Source: Streblospio benedicti (Eukaryota; Annelida; Polychaeta; Spionida; Spionidae). From it: a DNA stretch of 64,000 nt. Below, in pieces: positions 10,913-22,200 of this stretch (positions are counted from its first letter, which is position 1; every line of letters starts with the position of its first letter). The notes beneath the pieces were generated by a model. It was given only the letters and a program-made list of their open reading frames with translations. It searched no databases and was not told the DNA's origin. The DNA lies in assembly GCA_019095985.1 (NCBI GenBank), contig CM032665.1, forward strand, positions 29,182,272-29,246,271, given 5' to 3'. A program made the position numbers and the translations under genes.

Positions 10913-13210
10913 ACATTTGCATATATATTATAAATTCAAAATAAAGAGCAGTTGTTTATTATGATCTGATAACTATTTTCAAATACATAGTTTTTAAACC
11001 CAAAAGGCCAGTTTCACTCTGGTGGTAGCACTGTTCTAGTAGCTCTATAATCTATGCTATGAGTATGTCTAAGTATGGCGCTATTGGCATATCATGTAAG
11101 TTACAGGAGCACCATTGCTAAGTTAACTGCTGTATTTATGTGTCAGCACTGAAATTGGTCGGGAAGCCTCATCAAAGCCTTAACCTTGAAGGCGGTCAAG
11201 TTGGGGATCTAGCTGTTTTTATATTAAACCTATGATAAACCGGGTCCGTACGTGTCCAGTCCGTGGAGCCACTGGTGGAGCACCGCGTAGCTGCCGTCCG
11301 ACCACAGGGAGTGCCGGAGCCGGGGCGCGACCTCCACCCACTGGGGCGCCGACTCGTTGTACCGGAGCAGGCGCGTGGCCGGCACATTGTCCATGCCCAG
11401 CAGCACAGACAGGTGGAACGCCTGCACCTCGCCTGGCAAACATGGGAACTTAAAACTAGGGATAGTGCGAAGCTTTGAAGGTTTGTTCGGTTACTCCAAC
11501 CTTAGAAGTTTATTTCCACCACGGAACGTTCAGGATTATGAAAGTTGCTACACAGCGTTTATTTGCGTGTTCTATGGACAATATTTACTTACTTATCAAC
11601 GAACGTTCGAACCTTCGTTCGTTAAAGTGTCCCGAAGGTTCGAAGGATAAAAGGTACCAAAGGTCCCACCTCTACTTAAAACAGGTTCCCCTGTATTTCT
11701 TGGGTGGGATTTCTTAGATGATATGAAATTACATAACATAGGGTCAAGATTGAGTGTTAAAGTGCTACTAGTCAGCAGGATGAGTAACACTTATTTAATA
11801 TACTTTTTCATGAAAAATCCATTCGTCCAGCGAGCTGCTTGGGATGATGGTATCATTCTGGTCTCACAACATTGAGGTCATGAGCTCGAGTCCCATCAGG
11901 GCCACTTGATATACTGTAGTCAAATGGAAGCTTAGGGTTGTAAAACCTGTCTCAGTTGACTAGGACACGTTAAGTGAGATATGTCTCGTTTTGTTTCTTA
12001 AACTACAAAGATGTGATCATAAAACTGTATGGCAAATTGTAGACGTTACTCACTAAGTAGTCGTATGTCGTACTGTACATAACGTGCAAACATAAACGAT
12101 CCATCCTCAAGCACAAGCACATGGTTTTGGGAATCATCATCATCAGCATCTTCTAATCGGGTGGGTTCTTTGAACTCTGCACCGGTGAATCGCAGTGTTG
12201 CCAATTTATTGTTGAAGTCTTCAATATGCTGTGGGGTATTACCTACAACAAAGTGATTGTAACCACTTTCATTCTGAATTTGTTATTGATTTGTTAATGA
12301 AATGAAGTGACTATTTTATAATGTAAGATTTACAATTTCGCAAGAGAGAGTTCAGTGAAGATGCCAAAAGATTCAACTCTCTTTGATATTGTCTATACTT
12401 ATTCTGTCATGAGTGGGTGGAGCAGGTTCGTATTTTCCTGCATTTTATTCATCATTTCGGAGCACTTTAATATAAGGGGGCGGTGGGGGTCAGTCCATTG
12501 TCGAGAATTTCTTTTACACTGCACATATATTCAGTGTTGCAAATACTGGTATTTGCCTGGATACTCGTATTTTCTTACTTAGCAATGTAAAATCGTATAT
12601 CTGACGTTTGATATCTTGTCTGATTAATTCGGCAGTGGGTATTGTGATTGGTTGTTTTTTGAGGTCAAGTTCCGCAGATATTAAAGGGGTTGTACTACAG
12701 CTATATCAGTACTGCGTAAGTAAGGAGCATTGGCTAGCTTTTTGGCTTTCGAGTATGTTAGAAGAAAACCAGGAAATCGTCCCTAAGCCGTTGTAGTTTT
12801 CCTTCATATATTTCAGTTCCTGACTGGACTTTATCTTGGTTTTTAACATCATTTAACAAATTTTATTGTTGGCTGTGGAAGCTTTTGTAATATTAGCCGT
12901 ACTTTCTTAACCCAGCCTATTCATTAGTACAAAGGTACTTGAACCACTTACCTTTGGATACTTGATATGTGCTATTTTCAGTAAAGAATGCAGTTGATGA
13001 TTCCAAACGCTGAGAACTTGCTTGATCATCGGACAGTTGGACTGTATTATCCATTTCAGAAATACTGTTGACTACATGTATAGTGTCCATTTGGGGAAGA
13101 CTATTGTTGAATAATGTGTTTATTATGCTGTGATATGAAATAACTACTACTATAAGGTTGATATATTGAGTATATTTTTTAAACATCTTTAAACCAACCA
13201 AATGATCCAA
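9408..13210 (-). CDS. fj: Four-jointed-type Golgi kinase
   Basis: Five exons with matching phases: 13210-12952, 12242-12054, 11432-11252, 10748-10593, 9846-9408 (stop TGA at 9408-9410), about 405 residues, near the size of vertebrate FJX1. The start at 13210 (or the Met at 13186) precedes a hydrophobic signal anchor (YINLIVVVISYHS), as expected of a type II Golgi protein. Then follow a Ser/Thr-rich stem, an Asp-rich loop, an LLSEVQAFHLSVLLGMDNVP N-lobe segment, WVEVAPRL, the C-lobe motif WSDMIVFDYI with QYDR, and the metal-binding DNE motif (LYDNERSMF). These are hallmarks of the Fj/FAM20 secretory-pathway kinase group. Known Fj enzymes phosphorylate cadherin repeats of Fat and Dachsous in the Golgi and tune planar cell polarity; the substrate here is inferred. 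The third exon is strikingly GC-rich. The last two exons are copied in inverted form at 4530-5833. Confidence 0.8.
10258..10369. mobile_element. foldback MITE in fj right-arm intron
   Basis: Same element as 4905-5023, in the intron between the last two fj exons. One terminal repeat reads CATTGGGACTCAGTGACTG. Confidence 0.75.
11460..11800. other. fj intron / unassigned repeat-like DNA
   Basis: Contains the words CGAACGTTCGAACCTTCGTTCG and CGAAGGTTCGAAGG around 11598-11645, a small GTTCGAA-rich palindromic cluster. No exon seen. Confidence 0.35.
11825..11935 (+). mobile_element. tRNA-derived SINE family 2, copy 1
   Basis: Contains a B-box-like GAGCTCGAGTCCCATCAG followed by GGCCACTTGATATACTGTAG. 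The same block recurs at 51070-51170 with GAGTTCGAGTCCCGTCAGG. Lies in the fj intron. Confidence 0.55.
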
Positions 13211-13639
13211 AAGAGTGATTGGTTATGACGTTATTTTGCTCATTATCAGCCTATTAATGCACCATGTGCATTTTTATGATATTTTGCTGCCCACCGTTTT
13301 TGCTATGCACTAGTTCGAACCGGTCATCACTGGTCATGTTTGGTTCAATAATATATTGCATATTGGTTCAAAAATAATTTTTATTAGCCTTTTGCATGTA
13401 TTTTCATTCGATATCGACCTCCAGAACAAAAAAAAAGAGCTCAAATTTGAGCAAATTAGCGAGCCTATCTCATGACAAAGCTCTAATGTACTTGCGCTGA
13501 TGTCACTGTACATGTATTCTGTATTGGCTCATAGATGACAATTGGTGCTACGTACAGATGTCAGTCAGTCGTAAATTATTTACCAAGCGGACGGTCATGA
13601 TCTCTACGTTCCCCATTTTGAAATGGATGGGTTTTAAAT

Positions 13640-13840
13640 ATTACTGTGAGTCCTCAGTGCCGTACTAAAACCTCCGCATTAGAACACCCGTGGGGATGGC
13701 TTCCAGTGCTCTCAATAGAGAGGTGGTCTCTATAGAGAGGTTCACGTCGGTCTCTTTATGGAAGTTTGAAACTACGCAAACGGGTTTTATTAGAGATGCG
13801 GTGTTTTTATGGAGGTGGTCTTTATCAAAGGTTACACTGA
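13640..13840. mobile_element. MITE, AGAGAGGT family, copy 1
   Basis: Repeated words CTCAATAGAGAGGTGGTCTC, GGTCTCTTTATGGA and GGAGGTGGTCTTTAT mark this as one of eight copies of a pogo/Tigger-like MITE in the window. It lies just upstream of the fj start. Confidence 0.65.
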
Positions 13841-15597
13841 CTACATGTATTTCATGTCATAGTGCCCTGGTGGGTATGTATAGACAGATTTGTGGCTTGT
13901 AAATAATTCATAAACGAGATGGTGGCCATGCATCACCCAATCTATACGTACCGTGCTATTTGTCAACGTCACTGTCAAACTACATACACAAAACCGGGTG
14001 CGTTGTTATTAGCATNNNNNNNNNNNNNNNNNNNNNNNNNNNNNNNNNNNNNNNNNNNNNNNNNNNNNNNNNNNNNNNNNNNNNNNNNNNNNNNNNNNNN
14101 NNNNNNNNNNNNNNNCAAGGGCCCCCGTTTTAAAAAAGGGCCCGTAAATTGCTACACCAAAACGACGAGTGCCCTGACAAAGGCAAACAAAAACCAACCA
14201 CCAAAAAATTCATAAAAAAAGGGAGCTTCCACACTACAACTACATAAAAAAGGCTAATAATACAAAACCAAAGCTACAAGTAGATAACAAAAAAAATAAC
14301 AAAAGACTAAAACATACAATAGAAACAAAAAGCAATTACCAAAGCCCCGATGAGCTGGGTTTAATCCTTGGAAGGTTTCATAAAGTGGGCAAAATACCTT
14401 GAAACCTAGCGAACCAGCTCCCAAACATCAACAATAAAGAAACAATAGGAGCCTGGGCAGAAAGCATCATCCCTTGCCATAAAGGACACAGAACCTGCAG
14501 ATGACATCAGACAGGCAAAACAACAGCAAGGTGGTGGGTGCGGAAATGAACTTAATTTGTCCTGATAGCGTGGACCAACGGCAAAAGGAGCAAGAGACAA
14601 TGTCAATCTATATAAGGCGCGGCGGCTGCACTCTGCAGTGCCTCAGTGAACATATATACATTTACAACAATATGACTTTATTACATGCCTAAATTGAAGG
14701 ATACGGTTTTGGTAGATAAAATCCTAATTTTCATGTACTAACCTAGGGCACTAGCGCCATTGCCTTCTCGAGCCATATTCTGGGGCCCTATTCCAAATTT
14801 GGTAATTGAGACTCGAGAAGGGACATGTATATAAATATAACCCAGCTACCAAGTGGTGATGTAATTATGTAATTGTATAACAAGCATTGTTTAGGGTGTC
14901 CAGAATCCATAAATTATATCTATATTTATGAATATGTAATATGTAATACTATTTTAGAAATTTTATTGTATAAGTAAATAAGGACCTCAGGTCATCATGT
15001 TAGGAATATGCAGGCAGAGTCCAGTTAGGTTTGTAACGTGATGCGGGTCACCACTCATCCCGCACATGGAGGTCCACACCGATGCATCGACATATGTAAC
15101 CCTATAATATTAATTCCGACATCGGTTAGCTTTTTATTAAAAGTGATTCTGACCTGCCGTAATAATCAATAGTATCATAGCTATAGGGGTGCGCAGGGTT
15201 CGTTATACTCCGGTCTGAAGTGGGCGCGTTTCTCTTAGAATGGAGTTCCATTCTCGCAAACAGAAAGGGTTGTCGTATCTGAGTGCCCAATTTAGTACAG
15301 GGTCCTGGGCGTGATTCACCTCTCACGTATCGAATAGGGTCAATTCCAGCGGGCGACAGCGGTTAACAAACTTCGGGGAGCCGAGGGGCCGCCTCGGCGC
15401 GCCACCTAGCGGCAGCCGCATATAAGCTAGCAGCGGCCCTACTCAACCGACTCCCGGGCTCGTTTTCTCCCACGGCTGTGCTGGTCGGACCGTCATGCAT
15501 TGTTTAAATTGAGAGCCTGTTAGCCGTCGCGTGTTTTCCTCCCTATGCAACAGTTTCAAATTTAAATAGTTAAGTGTGTACATTGGATCTGCCTATG
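13841..15597. other. intergenic, includes assembly gap
   Basis: Between the fj and channel genes. The N run at 14016-14115 is a gap. An A-rich stretch (14116-14400), a TATATAAGGCGC box at about 14610 and a GC-rich block (15340-15520, with GCATATAAGC) stand out from the AT-rich background, but no coding exon or element family could be assigned. The missing 5' exon of the channel gene may lie here or in the gap. Confidence 0.4.
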
Positions 15598-15710
15598 TAC
15601 AGTGAAACCTTTTCATGAAGACACGTCTGTACAGTAGAGCCGCGCTATTAAGACTCACCTCAAGTGGTCTCAATAGAGACGTGGTAACTATTTGGAAGTT
15701 CTTATGTTCT
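15598..15710. mobile_element. MITE, AGAGAGGT family, copy 2
   Basis: Starts TACAGTGAAACC and includes CAAGTGGTCTCAATAGAGAC. Fragment with a second element start (ACAGTAGAGCC) at 15631. Confidence 0.5.
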
Positions 15711-16204
15711 AATGTATTCAATGGATATACGCCCCATACCCACCCACCCTCACACACACACACCCTTCCAGTCCATCATCACGTATTAGAACATGTACAC
15801 AGGGCTGTGTCAGGGCTATGCACAGGACTTTGCAAATTCAACACCTGACTTCACAATAATCCATGGTAACCCGAATGAACTGTCACACTGTGACAATGCT
15901 CAAATTACTTTCTTTCAATCATATATAGCTGTCTGAAGAGCAAGTGTGAGGGAAAACAATTAAAAGCAGCCGGTGGTTGAGAGCAGGCAGTGATGGGAGA
16001 TACAGATGAATCAGTGAACTGAATGAAGTGATGTGACTTCTTACTACAGTAGCCATCACAGTTGTGTGAATGGCTTGATTTGACTAACAGTAACTGAGCA
16101 TCCTTGATATGGATTCAAATATATATTTACATTGGATATAATCTCGTGGATAACGTTGACTTATCAATATTCAAGATGCACAGGTTTGACTGTATTGTTT
16201 CCAG

Positions 16205-19200
16205 ACCCCATGTGCTGTGCATCCAGTGCGAGTTGTGGCAAGTTCCTACCACGACGATGACGATGGCAAGATGGACAATCGCACCACAGGCGTGGAAACA
16301 TGGCACGGTAATATGGAGTCAGAATCATGAGTGATCATTTAGTCATGAATGGAGCAAACATAGGCAGATCCAGGGGGGGGGGGCACTTCCCCCAAAATGC
16401 TTCATTTTCATAGGTTTTTTATACGGCCACCATCTATCGCGCGTACGAAACCCATGAAATCCCTAAAGTATGCCTGCCACCCCCCCCCCACACTTTTCCA
16501 AAAACCTGGATCCGCCATTGACAAACACACATGAACCAATCACGTGCTATCACCTCACTAGACTAGCACTTGATACAGTCCACCAATGGCTGGTCTGGAT
16601 GGTGCGACCGCCGAGTATAACTGATTAATTCAGTATTAAGAATATCCAACTAAATAGACCTTAGTATTTAAGATGAATTCTTGTATACATAATATGTACG
16701 CTTAAATATGATTACAAATATTTTCTATTAAGTGTAGGCCCTACAGTTTTGATAATATATAAAGAGAGTACCACACTTTACATTAAAATATAAATTTTAT
16801 GAATTAAGATTACTATAAGCAAAGATATTATAGAACTATAATATCTTTGCTATAAGTTAAGGTGTTCATATTTATTGCGTCGCTTCAGTAGCTGAAGCGA
16901 AAGCCTTGTGATCACTTTGTTTCTATGTATCTATGTATGTCTCCGGACAAGCTAGAGCTTTTACCTTTCCACAGATTTCGTTCAAACTTTACACAACTAT
17001 GAGGCATGAGGCGACACCGAAGTGATTCGATTTTGGGCGCTATGCCAATTAAATTGTGTATTTTAGAAGGCCATTTATGACATTTTACTTATATTCAATG
17101 CACTTAGCCAGAGAAAAAAAATCAATACTCAGCCTAGCAGCAATGTCTATAGCCATCATGATAAAATCAATATATATATACCTGCTGCAAATTAATAAAA
17201 TCAATGTACTCATGCAATATCATTTGTGGCTGATTACAGTATTGTGTACTTTTCATCTTGCTTACATTTTTACTGTTTTCTAAATCAACTACACGATTCT
17301 TGAAGAAGAATTTGGCTACATCCGTCCTCACATGTTGTTTTTTGGATTTTATTTGGTTTTATGGTTGTTCTGTCCTGTAAGACAAACTGAAGCAACATGA
17401 GACCACATGCTATATACCTCATGAATTCTATTTTACGCAGTAATATTGTAGTTTTTCTATTTACGTACAATAGAACCTCTCCATTAGGACCAGTAGTGGG
17501 ACCTGGTCCTAGAAGATCTTAATAGTAAAATGGTCTCTATTTAGAGGTTTATGTCGGTCTCTTCATAAAGCTTTTGGACTGCAAGAAATGGTCTTATTGC
17601 ATAAGTGGTTGCGGAGGTTTATTATAGAGGTGGTATCTTTATTGAGGTGGTTTTAATTGGAGATTCTGCTGTACCTCCAAATGTCCCACAATTATATGAA
17701 ATTTACTAAATTTCATCAGAACTATAACTAAATACTGGTTCATGGACTTACACCAATATTTGTTGGTCTTTTTTTTCCAGACAACTGGGTAGAATTTGTT
17801 CGCATATCTGGTCATCAAAAAGAACGTATGATACACAGGTATGCATTGCAATTCATTCTTGCACGATTCATATAGATATACGTACATGGGAACCTGTCCC
17901 TGTGGAAACCTCCTATTTAAGGACACCTGTCTCATGTAGACACTTTTCTTCACTTCTACCTATCCACATATCCTTTATAAAGTTAGCCTCTCTTTTAAGG
18001 ACATCTGTTTTATGTGGACACATTTTATTTTTGCTGAAGGTGTCTTGGACAATTTTTCACTGATTTAACATGCTTTCCATCTTTCAGCAGTTTAATTGAT
18101 AATGTCACAATTCGAGCACAAATCGCTAGGATATCGCCAGTCGTGTGTAGCATGTGACGTGTTGCATGTAGCGTAAATGGGACGGGTTTATAAGGAAGTG
18201 GGATGTGAGAAAAAAGGCTATAAAAATTAGGGATGTGGGAAAAAAGGACAAAAAGAGGGATATGGAATTTCATGGATGTGGGATGTGGGAAAAACACCAA
18301 AAGATCTGCGGGATATGGGAAGAAAGGACAAAATAATTAGTAATGTGGGAAATACGGCCAAAAACATTAAGGATCTGGGATTTCTCGACCCCTTACAAAC
18401 CCTCCTTATGAATATCAAAATTGTACCATTTTCTAGCTGCAATTGGCAGGGGGAGAAATGCTCAGCCGACTCATTCATTCAGAGGATGACGGACTACGGC
18501 ATCTGTTACACGTTCTCGCCGCCAGAGTCCTATGTGTCTACAACTGGTAAGTGTGCATAGGCAGATCCAGGGGGCGCAGGGGGCACGCCCCCCCCCCTTC
18601 CCAGCAAAATGCTTCATTTTCGTAGGGTTTTTGGCATGTCTGCCATCAATCGCGCGTACGAACCCCATGAAATCCCTTATGTGTGCCCTCCCCCCCCTTT
18701 TCCAAAAACCTGGATCTGCCATTGAGTATGTGCTGATACCTGCAGCCCTGCCTGTTCATCTGAACATTAATTGATGTAAAATTACTTATCTATAGTGCCA
18801 TTTTACTATTATCGTGCTCTAACGACTTCATAGGTAGATGCGGGGGGAGGGGGCACTGGGGGTGCGCAAACCCACTTTTTCCCACCAAATTACTTCATTT
18901 TCATAGGGATTTTTACACTATCTACAACTGGTAAGTATGTGCTGCAGCCCTACCTGCTCATCTCAACATTAATTGATGTAAAATTTAATTATCTATAGTG
19001 CCATTTCACTATGATTGTGCTCTAACGACTTCATAGGTAGATCAGGGGGACGGGGGCACCCGACCCTACTTTTCCCACCAAAATACTTCATTTTCATAGG
19101 GATTTTTAGACTTACGCCATCGATTGCCGCATACGAAACCCTTGAAATCCTTTAATAATATAGTGCCCCACCCCTTTTTCCAAAAACCTGGATCTTTATG

Positions 19201-22200
19201 AAGATTCATGGTAATCTCTATCTGGAGGTTTGGATCATTTAAATGATGGTCTTATTTTAAAGAGATAGTCTCAATAGAGGTGTCTTAATTGTATCTACTG
19301 TACTTAAATTCCTATTTCAGGATCCACATTTGGTCTGAAATTGATAATAAATGTTGAAGAGTATGAATACATGCCTGGTCCGAATTCTGATGCAGGAATT
19401 AAGGTATTTTTTTGATAATACTAAGTAATCAACAAACATTTCTAGTTATTTCATTACGGAAACTTTGGGAAATACATTGACTGAACATAAAAATACATAA
19501 GTGTAGAGAGAGTTTGTAATAGCATAAAGTCTACCAATAATTGAAATTGCGGTTAAAAAATAAGTGCACAAACTAAAATTTAGCAAACTAAAATGTATTT
19601 GTCATTTGTACATAATCATTTGGTTCATCACTTTAGGTTGGTTTTTGTTGTATTCAACAATCTATATGCTATTGTGGCTGATATTGAATAATTTTCCTAT
19701 TACCAAGAAGTCCAAATTTTGTTTATCATTTTCTTTTCTGCATAGCTTAAGAAAAATGACTTAAGAAAAGATCCATGACCATTCATTCTTTACGCATAGT
19801 TTTCAGTCCCGTAACCAGAGCCAAAAAAGCGAGGAGGCGAATTTTTTATTTTATAGGCGGGTGGGGGTGGGTATCCTATGACTAATGTGTTTTAACCAAA
19901 TCGCTCACCAGTACTAGACATGAAAAAATACAACCAAACAAGTTTGCATTTTAAATGTGTTACTTATTACCACTTTAGGTGTACCTACACTCCAGTGATG
20001 AGCTCCCCATGATACGAGACCTGGGCTTCGCTGTCCCTCCCGGACGTCACTCGCTCATTGCTGTCAAGTCGACCAACGTAAGCCCTCAAAATACAGTAGA
20101 AATTTAAAGATAAGATAACTTTACTTCAGATGTATAACATACATCCATATATATAACACAATTGTATATAAACATCATCTTGAGTTATACTTGATGACTG
20201 ATGACTAGCGCACTGTGGGAAAAAGGCCATGTGAAGATGGCTGAAAGCTTCAGGTAGCTTCAAAATATTGCTTCAAAAGTACAAGTATAACTATAAAGAA
20301 TAGATAAGATTCTCGTGATGCGGTTGCAGCATACGGTCCCATTTGATTCTACTCTCTCTCTTTGTTCTATTTTTACTGGCTTATCTTTTATTAAAAGTGG
20401 TCTCAAGTGGTCTTAAAATACAAATACCTCATGGTGCAATCTTCTTTTTCCTTTTTCTTGTCTTTTTTTTTGGGGGGGGGGGGACTATTATTTTGAAAAG
20501 GGTACTGTAATACTAAAACATGTTATAAGGACTAAAAGAAAAAAAAATGACCAACAGGTATTTGTATTTAAGACCACTTTAGACCACGTTAAAAGATAAG
20601 GCAGTAAAATAGAACAGAGAGAGTAGTATCAGCTGAGAATATACAGTAGAAACTGATTATCTTGAATCTGCAACGGTAAAATGCTCTAGATTGCCAATAG
20701 TTGAGATAACCAACGGAAATACACTGTACGTTCAAAGTGTATTTGAAGGGAAATTAACTATAGGCTCCAGATAATGGAAAATTCAATATAAGCAGTATTT
20801 AAATAATCGGGTTCTACTGTATTTAGTCCCTAATTGAATCATTATAAAAACTAACAGAGTGAAGGTTAGTAACATTATAGGTTTATCTATGATAGAATTT
20901 TTTTTGTGCATTTAATTATTGGATTTATCAAAACATTGACAGTTTGCCGGCTTTATCAGTCTAGCTTTGCTGAATGGTATACTGATGGAATCGTGAGAAC
21001 CATGGGCCCCAGCATCATGGGAGGGGGAAGGGGTAGGTATACCACTATGGTTTACAAACACTATAACAATGTGTACGGTATAATGTTTGTAAATCATAGT
21101 AATATGCCTACCCGACGCCCCACCCCCTCACATGATGCTGGGGCCCAGCCAAAGGTTAGATGTCACATCACTTTGTTGTAAATGTAAATTTAAATGTGGT
21201 TATAGTCGGGATTCACTGTTATCGTGCTCTAGTGACTTTACATATTTTACATCAGTGGACACTATATCTTTCTCAACGCCCCGGGGAGCATACAGCACAT
21301 CGCTACCGTAGCGCAGACGTGCTAATCACTCGCATTAGCGTTCACTCGCCTCACCTGTACCTATTTAACATGTGTACTAAACTTAATCATATATATTAAA
21401 GCTGACGAGAATGGACCCTCCCCATGGAAAGTGCGGAGAGACCCTGTTGGACCATTATCCCCATGACAACTACACGTGGTTTCGCTGTGTGCGCAACTGT
21501 GAAACAAAAGCAATCACTGCAGCATGCGGATGTCGGGACATCTCCATGGAGCCTGATAAACATGGTAGAAAAACACAAGACTTGTCTTTGAATGAGTTCA
21601 TCGTGTTGGTTATAGCAATGAGGGAAGAATATACGCTACCCCATTCTCAAGTCTCAGCAAAAATCCAGGGCCATTCTCACTAATTTCCTGACCATTCTCA
21701 TTTCAAAATTTCTAAATTTTTCAATTTCTCACAATTCTCAAAGGAAATTGACCGTCATTCTCATTTCTCATAAGAAATCAAGGGCAATTCTCACATCTAA
21801 AAATAGATATATTTCCCCCTCATCAATAGATCTACATATTTCTTCAATCGCTACATTGAATTTTACTACCTTATTATTTACAGCTTCGGACAAATAACTA
21901 TATGTCCATCTTCAGAATCTCACACACTGCACATGTCAGTCCGAGCGCCTTCCCATCATCATAATGGAGTCGTACACGTGTGAGAGTTGGCCGCATTGTC
22001 AAGGAAGCAATCCACATACGGGTGAACAAAGATGTTACGAACCGGGACGAGGGGGACAACCAACTCTCACATGTGCACGACTCCATTATGACAATGGGAA
22101 GTCGCTGGGACTGACATGTGCAGTGAGATTCTGAAGATGGACATATAGTTATTTGTCCGAAGCTGTAAATAATGAGGTAAAATTCAGTGTTGTGATCGAA

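Larger units (their letters stand above)
18537..19045 (+). repeat. local tandem duplication in channel intron
   Basis: CTACAACTGGTAAG (exon end and donor) at 18539 recurs at 18921, and the following TATGTGCTG...CAGCCCT...CTAACGACTTCATAGGTAGAT block at 18726-18840 recurs at 18933-19040. The unit carries the end of the 18437-18546 exon and a CAGATCCAGG MITE. Confidence 0.75.

Noticed and set aside
11219-11478. Overlapping plus-strand ORFs in GC-rich DNA
   Set aside because: They are shadows of the GC-rich fj exon on the minus strand.
12355-12582. Possible TM1 exon of the DEG/ENaC channel
   Set aside because: Hydrophobic pattern only; no HG motif, no splice support, and it lies in an fj intron.
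13919-14215. ORFs reading through the N run
   Set aside because: The gap is filled with unknown bases, so the reading frames are meaningless.
14500-15520. Possible LTR-type promoter regions
   Set aside because: TATA-like boxes and odd base composition only; no paired terminal repeats or element coding sequence were found.
18160-18400. CRISPR-like repeat array
   Set aside because: Units are degenerate, variable in length and bounded by inverted repeats; this is a MITE with internal subrepeats in a eukaryotic genome.
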